Origin: Gnetum montanum
Taxonomy: Eukaryota > Streptophyta > Gnetopsida > Gnetales > Gnetaceae
Assembly: GCA_015680685.1 (NCBI GenBank)
Contig: MNCI01036612.1
Location: forward strand, 85,111-149,110
Length of the DNA stretch: 64,000 bases
Reading direction: 5' to 3'
How positions within the stretch are numbered: the stretch's first letter is position 1; each line of letters opens with the position of its first letter. Shown one piece after another: positions 59,641 through 64,000 of this stretch. A program made the translations under genes and the position numbers. The notes beneath the pieces were generated by a model. It had not been told where the DNA came from, ran no database searches, and saw only the letters and a list, made by a program, of their open reading frames with translations.

Positions 59641-60549
59641 TGATGAGTGGCGAGGTACCCCTCTACTCAACCATACAAATACGAGTGTTTCACGCACGAT
59701 CTAGTTGAATTCCAAAGACTAAGTGCTTATGCACCCTTGTGGAACAAGCATGGGTTAGTTGATCATTATCTTCCCAAGCTTACCTATATGTCATGATTGT
59801 ATAGTTAAGTAAGCTTGAGGCATATGATTTTTATAGCTTTTATGTTTTTATGTCCTACGCTAGTAAGGGAGAAGAGAGATAACTAAGTGACTAATTTATC
59901 TTAACTACTCATTAACTAAGTTCTAACTAATCCTAACACTAGAATCCGTTCTTACTTGTTGTACACATCCTAAACCAGTGCAACACAACTGGGATTACCA
60001 AACACTAATTGTTATTGGGTTATCAAGTGTTACACGGATGCTCAAAGTGATCGTACTAAGTGTAATTTAACGATTTTCTTAATTGATCAAAATGAATTTC
60101 TACACTAATAACATAAATGTAAAGTGCATAAAATAAAATATATTCATAAGGAAATAAAATAAAAGAAATGTGTAAGAAAAAAAATCTCAAGTGCTACAAA
60201 GATGAATCAAAGAGCTCATCTTTATTGCCATGCACAAGGTGTGCTCAAGTACACAATCCTTGAATAAAGATCCATCCACACTTTGACCTCCTACTATAGG
60301 CACTTGGAAAATACTCTAACTTTCAAATAGACTATAAGAGTTTCACTACTTGATTGCTAAAAGACTTCCTTTCAATTGTGCGCATGGAAACTGTATTTAT
60401 AGGCTTGGGAGCAACTACTCTAATAATGAGATTAACTACTCTAATAATTAGAATAAACCGCTAGAGTAATTTCTCTAATAATTAGAATAAACCGCTAGAG
60501 TAACTACTCTAATAATTAGAATAAACCACTAGAGTAACTGCTCTCATCA
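59641..60549 (-). repeat. Athila-like 5' LTR
   Basis: This 909-bp LTR starts TGATGAGAG (minus) and ends CCACTCATCA. It is a direct repeat of 17864-18813. The U3 carries four 30-bp repeats (60410-60545). The TATA box lies at 60394-60401. Confidence 0.92.
60394..60401 (-). promoter_or_regulatory. TATA box, Athila 5' LTR
   Basis: TATAAATA on the minus strand, immediately downstream of the U3 repeat array and upstream of the presumed R region. Confidence 0.7.
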
Positions 60550-60554
60550 ACAAT
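60550..60554. repeat. Target-site duplication ACAAT, right
   Basis: It matches 17859-17863. When one copy is removed, the outer Tat integrase frame reads on into 17858. Confidence 0.9.
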
Positions 60555-62405
60555 ACACCATCATAGAATTGTCAACATAATGTATGATCATCTACTATGA
60601 CATACTATTTTAATTGTTTATGTACAGTCTCTTTTTGAGTAGTAGTTAGGCCTTATGAAGATACATCATGCATAAGGTAAAATTTGATATCATCATACCA
60701 TTCCATGGTAGGAGTATTATGAACTACGACCATAAAAGTATCCTCAACATGTTACGTGATGAGGGTAGTATAGTCCACAGTTAAGGTGGACAACTTACTA
60801 AACACATCTAGCATAACACTGAGTGCTAATGTTGCAATTGCATTGTCTATGGAATTCTTGTTTATACGTATGTGTTGGATATCAACATTGATAAATTGTT
60901 GTAATAACTACTTTCCTATGTCATAATAAGGTTGCAAATGTTTTTCTTTGAATCTATAAACCATGGTGACCTTGTTGACCAAAAGTTGTAAATCACCTCT
61001 GATCATTAATTGGCCGATTCCTAGGTCACAAGATACCATCATCCCTCTTATCACACCCTCATACTCTACTATGTTGTTAGTGCATGGAAACTCAAAATGA
61101 TAGGGGAAGGATCAAATTTCACTAGATAGAAATGTTATGATGGCAACAGGACTTCCTCCATGGATAGTTGAAGCTCTATTAAAGTGCATGAATGCCTCAT
61201 AATCCTTAGGTACTTGGCTAACAATGTTGACATGTTCATTAGAAAACACAAGCTATATGGTTTATTGGTCATCAACAAGTGAAATAGTGAGTTGTATGGC
61301 TATACTTAACCTTTTGTTAAGAACTCGGAAACATAATGAAGGTCAAACTCCACTATTATGGCTTTCCATCAAGCTATATGGCTACTCTCATAGATCTTGG
61401 TCATTATGGCTCTAAGTACTTTATCTTTGTAAATGACATTGACTTGGATCCTAAAGAGGTAGTTTCTCCACTTCTTCAATGAGAAGACTAGTGCTAGATA
61501 ATACTTCTCACATTCAGTGAATCATGTCTCATGGGCAACTAATGCATGGCTAAGGTAGTATACTAGCATTTTTGATTCATCATCATGCTTTTGACATAGT
61601 AAAGAGGGAATGGACATGTCAAAGACATCAAGGTAGATGTAAAATGATTTACCCTCTTGCGAAAGATAGACTATCAGTAGTTGCACCAACTCCTACTTAA
61701 GGTTTTCAAAGGCTTCTTGACATTGAGCCATCCACTCATAGTGAACCCCTTTCTTAAGCAAGTCTTACATGGGTTATAACTTCTCTGTAAGCCTAGATAT
61801 AAACCTATAAATAAATTGCAATATGCCTTGTAAGCTCCAAATTTTCTTAAAGTTGGTAGGTGCTGCTAATTTGGATATAGCCTTAACCTTATTAGGATTA
61901 GCATGTATCCTTGCTTCAGATACTACAAAGCTAAGCGTCTTACTAGTCTTCACACTGAAAAAACACTTCTTGGGATTAATCCTAAGCTCATACTTGAGAC
62001 ATCATTTAAGCATGATATCTAAGTCACTAGCATGATCATTGGCCACTTTAGACTTAACTATTATATTGCCTACATAATCTTGAGAAAACCTAGCATGTAA
62101 TCAATGAAGATGTATGTCATGACTTGTTGGTAAGTTACTCCTACATTCTTAAGGCCAAATGACATCATAATATAGCAAAAGGTATCCCAAGGGATCATGA
62201 AGGTCATACTAAGTTGGTTCTCTAGGTTGATCCTAATTTGGTTGTATCACAAAAATCCATCCATGAAGGATAATAGGACATGTCCAACTATAGTATACTA
62301 GGTAAAGAAAAGTTATCTTTATGGTTTCCTTATTTAGGTCTCAAAAACTAATGCAAATATGGATACTCCCATTTTTCATAGCTACTACCACTATGTTGGA
62401 CACCC
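60555..62405 (-). pseudogene. Outer Tat element: RT and RNase H part
   Basis: This minus-strand Tat pol is older and more decayed than A and B. It begins at DWVSNIVVVAMKNG (about 62400), directly beside the right-hand LTR-like block. RT continues with SVKTSKTLSFVVSEARIHANP; the catalytic YxDD reads Tyr-Val-Gly-Asn (62065-62076). The first RNase H has MLVYYLSHALVAHE and ALVFSLKKWRNYLF (61560-61450). The second RNase H is only faintly visible (61290-60800). The integrase N-terminus (YDGVLL) runs to the Athila insertion and continues at 17858. Confidence 0.8.
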
Positions 62406-62413
62406 AGTCTATG

Positions 62414-63960
62414 TGTTGGCGACTGTTTGGGACACGACTGCCAACGAGTATCCTCGAACAAGATATAGGTGCTTTCTGGTCTCTGGCAACACCAAGGCCT
62501 AGATACCTCCAAATAGACTCAGTAGTTAATGCGAGTATGTGTGTGTGCTGTTATCATGTGCTATTATGAAAAATGAAACGATTGGATTGTGTATAAAACT
62601 ATAAATGACTTATCTTAAATAGGTTTAGCCAACTTTGCAAAGTACTGTAAGTTGTTGAGAGTTCCTATTTTGTTCAATTTCCTAGTCTATGCAGTCCTTA
62701 TAATACCTACTTGTAACAAATAAAGTTTTGAAAAACATTTGAGCACAACTCTGAGAATCTACTTCTAATTTTCCCCAGAGAAAGAGATAGTTCCACAAGA
62801 AAACTAGAAATAGACCAAGATTCAATGGAAATAGAAAGAAAAGAAAAAGAAAATAGATTTGTGTAAAGATCTCAAATGTTTAAACAAGGTAAAATGGTAC
62901 GAGTAAACACTTTGCAATAAAGCTATCCCAAATTCAATAACTACCAATTGTTCAAACTTCCAAGGCTCAAATAAGCAATTTCTTCAAGAAAATCCTACTG
63001 TGCTACCCAAAAAATTGCTACGTAAACTATCACGTACGAGACTCTATTTTGGCTAGATAATGGATGTCAACAATTGCATTCAACAGAACCTTCAAAAGAC
63101 TTGACAATTTGTTATTGAAATACCACGGAGATTCACTTTAAAGATAAAAGAAGCAATTCTGGTCGTATCAAAATACCAAAGATTTTCTGAACTCTCTTGA
63201 CTATTGAATCATTCATCAGCTTGACTACATGCAGACGCTCTCTTACAACAATCTCAATAGTGGTTCTTATACATTGCACAATAATAAAATTCACTACTAA
63301 ACTGCTCTTAAGGCTTTCAAACACAAGATCTTCTATGGCAAAATTTTAATAGAAATTTTCTATCATGCAACAAGAACAATAAGAGCAATCTAAAAATCCC
63401 AAAATTACTTGCCAAGCATGATACTATCTAAACTACTAACTAAAAAGTTTAAACAACATAAAAAATAAACATAACTCATAGAACTATGACAAAGAGGATG
63501 AAATGTTATCTTTAGCAAGTCATCTTACAAGAAATCTTTCACAATGTCTTCTTTTCAATCTTCCTCCAAGACCCCGAGTGAGACCTCCAAGTGTGATCCA
63601 AAAGTGGCCCCTTCCTTCCTATCCTTAAAGCCTTTTTATAGGGACTCATAGGTAGTTAGATATTCCAAAATATCTTGACTAACTTTTCTCCCAAGTAAGG
63701 AAGTTATAACTTGCCCAACAAGTTAGGAGATATTACTTGCCCAACAAGTTAGGAAGTTGTAACTTATACATAAATTTAGGAGAAAATCATGCTAACATTG
63801 GCATGTGTAAATATTACAAATATTGCTTTTATAAGAAATAACCTATATAAAATAAATCCAAGATCTCCTAAGAGCTTCATACAATTGTCATATTTTATTT
63901 AGGATTTTAATTATTAGATGTCATTAAGCCCTAGTAATTCTCATGATCAGGCTATATTGA
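62414..63960 (-). mobile_element. LTR-like block, minus orientation (right copy)
   Basis: This is the inverted counterpart of 3745-5054. On the minus strand it ends CGCCAACA at 62414, directly against the outer Tat RT. A TATA box (TATAAAAA) lies at 63633-63640. Upstream of it, two copies of ACTTGCCCAACAAGT, each a small inverted repeat, lie at about 63710 and 63736. The 5' end is uncertain and may lie beyond the window; the last 250 bases are AT-rich and unrecognised. CATAG beside the inner end is a possible TSD that cannot be checked here. Confidence 0.65.
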
Positions 63961-64000
63961 GAAAGTAATTTAGCATCCACCTTAGTGTAGATGTTGGTGG

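Larger units (their letters stand above)
17864..60549 (-). mobile_element. Athila-like Ty3/gypsy element, host of the nest
   Basis: This is a complete but dead LTR retrotransposon on the minus strand. Its order is 5' LTR (59641-60549), tRNA-Asp-type primer site (59622-59639), leader, gag, protease, RT, RNase H, integrase, a 2-kb 3' region, and 3' LTR (17864-18813). Both LTRs begin TGATGAG and end CTCATCA, and matching ACAAT duplications flank them. Two Tat elements inserted later split the leader (44287-59438) and the gag (25369-42815). Without them the element would be about 10.1 kb, a normal Athila size. The RT style (FMDD, FGLCNAPTTF-like) and the primer site fit the Athila lineage. Coding frames contain many stops. 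Confidence 0.9.

Noticed and set aside
1-64000. tRNA or rRNA genes
   Set aside because: No cloverleaf with A and B box pattern and no rRNA core sequence was noticed. A tRNAscan-SE or Infernal run would be decisive.

Overview
This window looks like intergenic DNA from a seed plant with a very large, retrotransposon-filled genome. A gymnosperm is plausible but is not proven by anything here. No intact host gene was found. Almost everything that can be identified is Ty3/gypsy LTR retrotransposon, plus one Ty1/copia remnant. All copies carry in-frame stops and frameshifts.

The core is a nest whose boundaries can be fixed to the base by target-site duplications (TSDs). An Athila-like element on the minus strand fills 17864-60549 (TSD ACAAT; LTRs 59641-60549 and 17864-18813; tRNA-Asp-type primer site 59622-59639). 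Two younger Tat-lineage elements sit inside it. One is on the plus strand at 25369-42815 (TSD GAAGG) and interrupts the Athila gag. The other is on the minus strand at 44287-59438 (TSD ACACC) and interrupts the Athila leader. The Athila element itself landed between the RNase H and integrase of a still older minus-strand Tat element, whose halves lie at 60555-62405 and 17225-17858. Relative ages therefore run: outer Tat, then Athila-like, then the two inner Tat copies.

The inner Tat elements share an unusual modular plan: LTR, gag, protease, tandem-repeat spacer 1, an opposite-strand spliced gene, spacer 2, RT plus degenerate RNase H plus archaeal-type RNase H plus integrase, spacer 3, a small sense 3' ORF, polypurine tract, LTR. 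The opposite-strand gene (31771-35540 minus; 52214-56868 plus) keeps its protein frame, acidic tail and several splice sites in both copies. It occupies the place where Ogre-type elements carry an intron between protease and RT. The three spacers all repeat a core close to TAAACTAGCA. This arrangement is the most interesting thing in the window.

The left flank (1-17.2 kb) is a patchwork: an unrecognised open segment (1-400), a minus-strand Tat gag/protease remnant (about 460-2040), unassigned GC-richer sequence (2100-3400), an LTR-like block (about 3520-5054), a minus-strand Tat gag remnant (about 5060-7100), a copia pol remnant (10500-12640), a degenerate ACTCATGGT repeat field (12900-13510) and an Athila-like integrase fragment (13590-14265). 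The right end (62414-64000) is an inverted copy of the 3.7-5.05 kb LTR-like block. No tRNA, rRNA or CRISPR array was seen. All alignments were made by eye.
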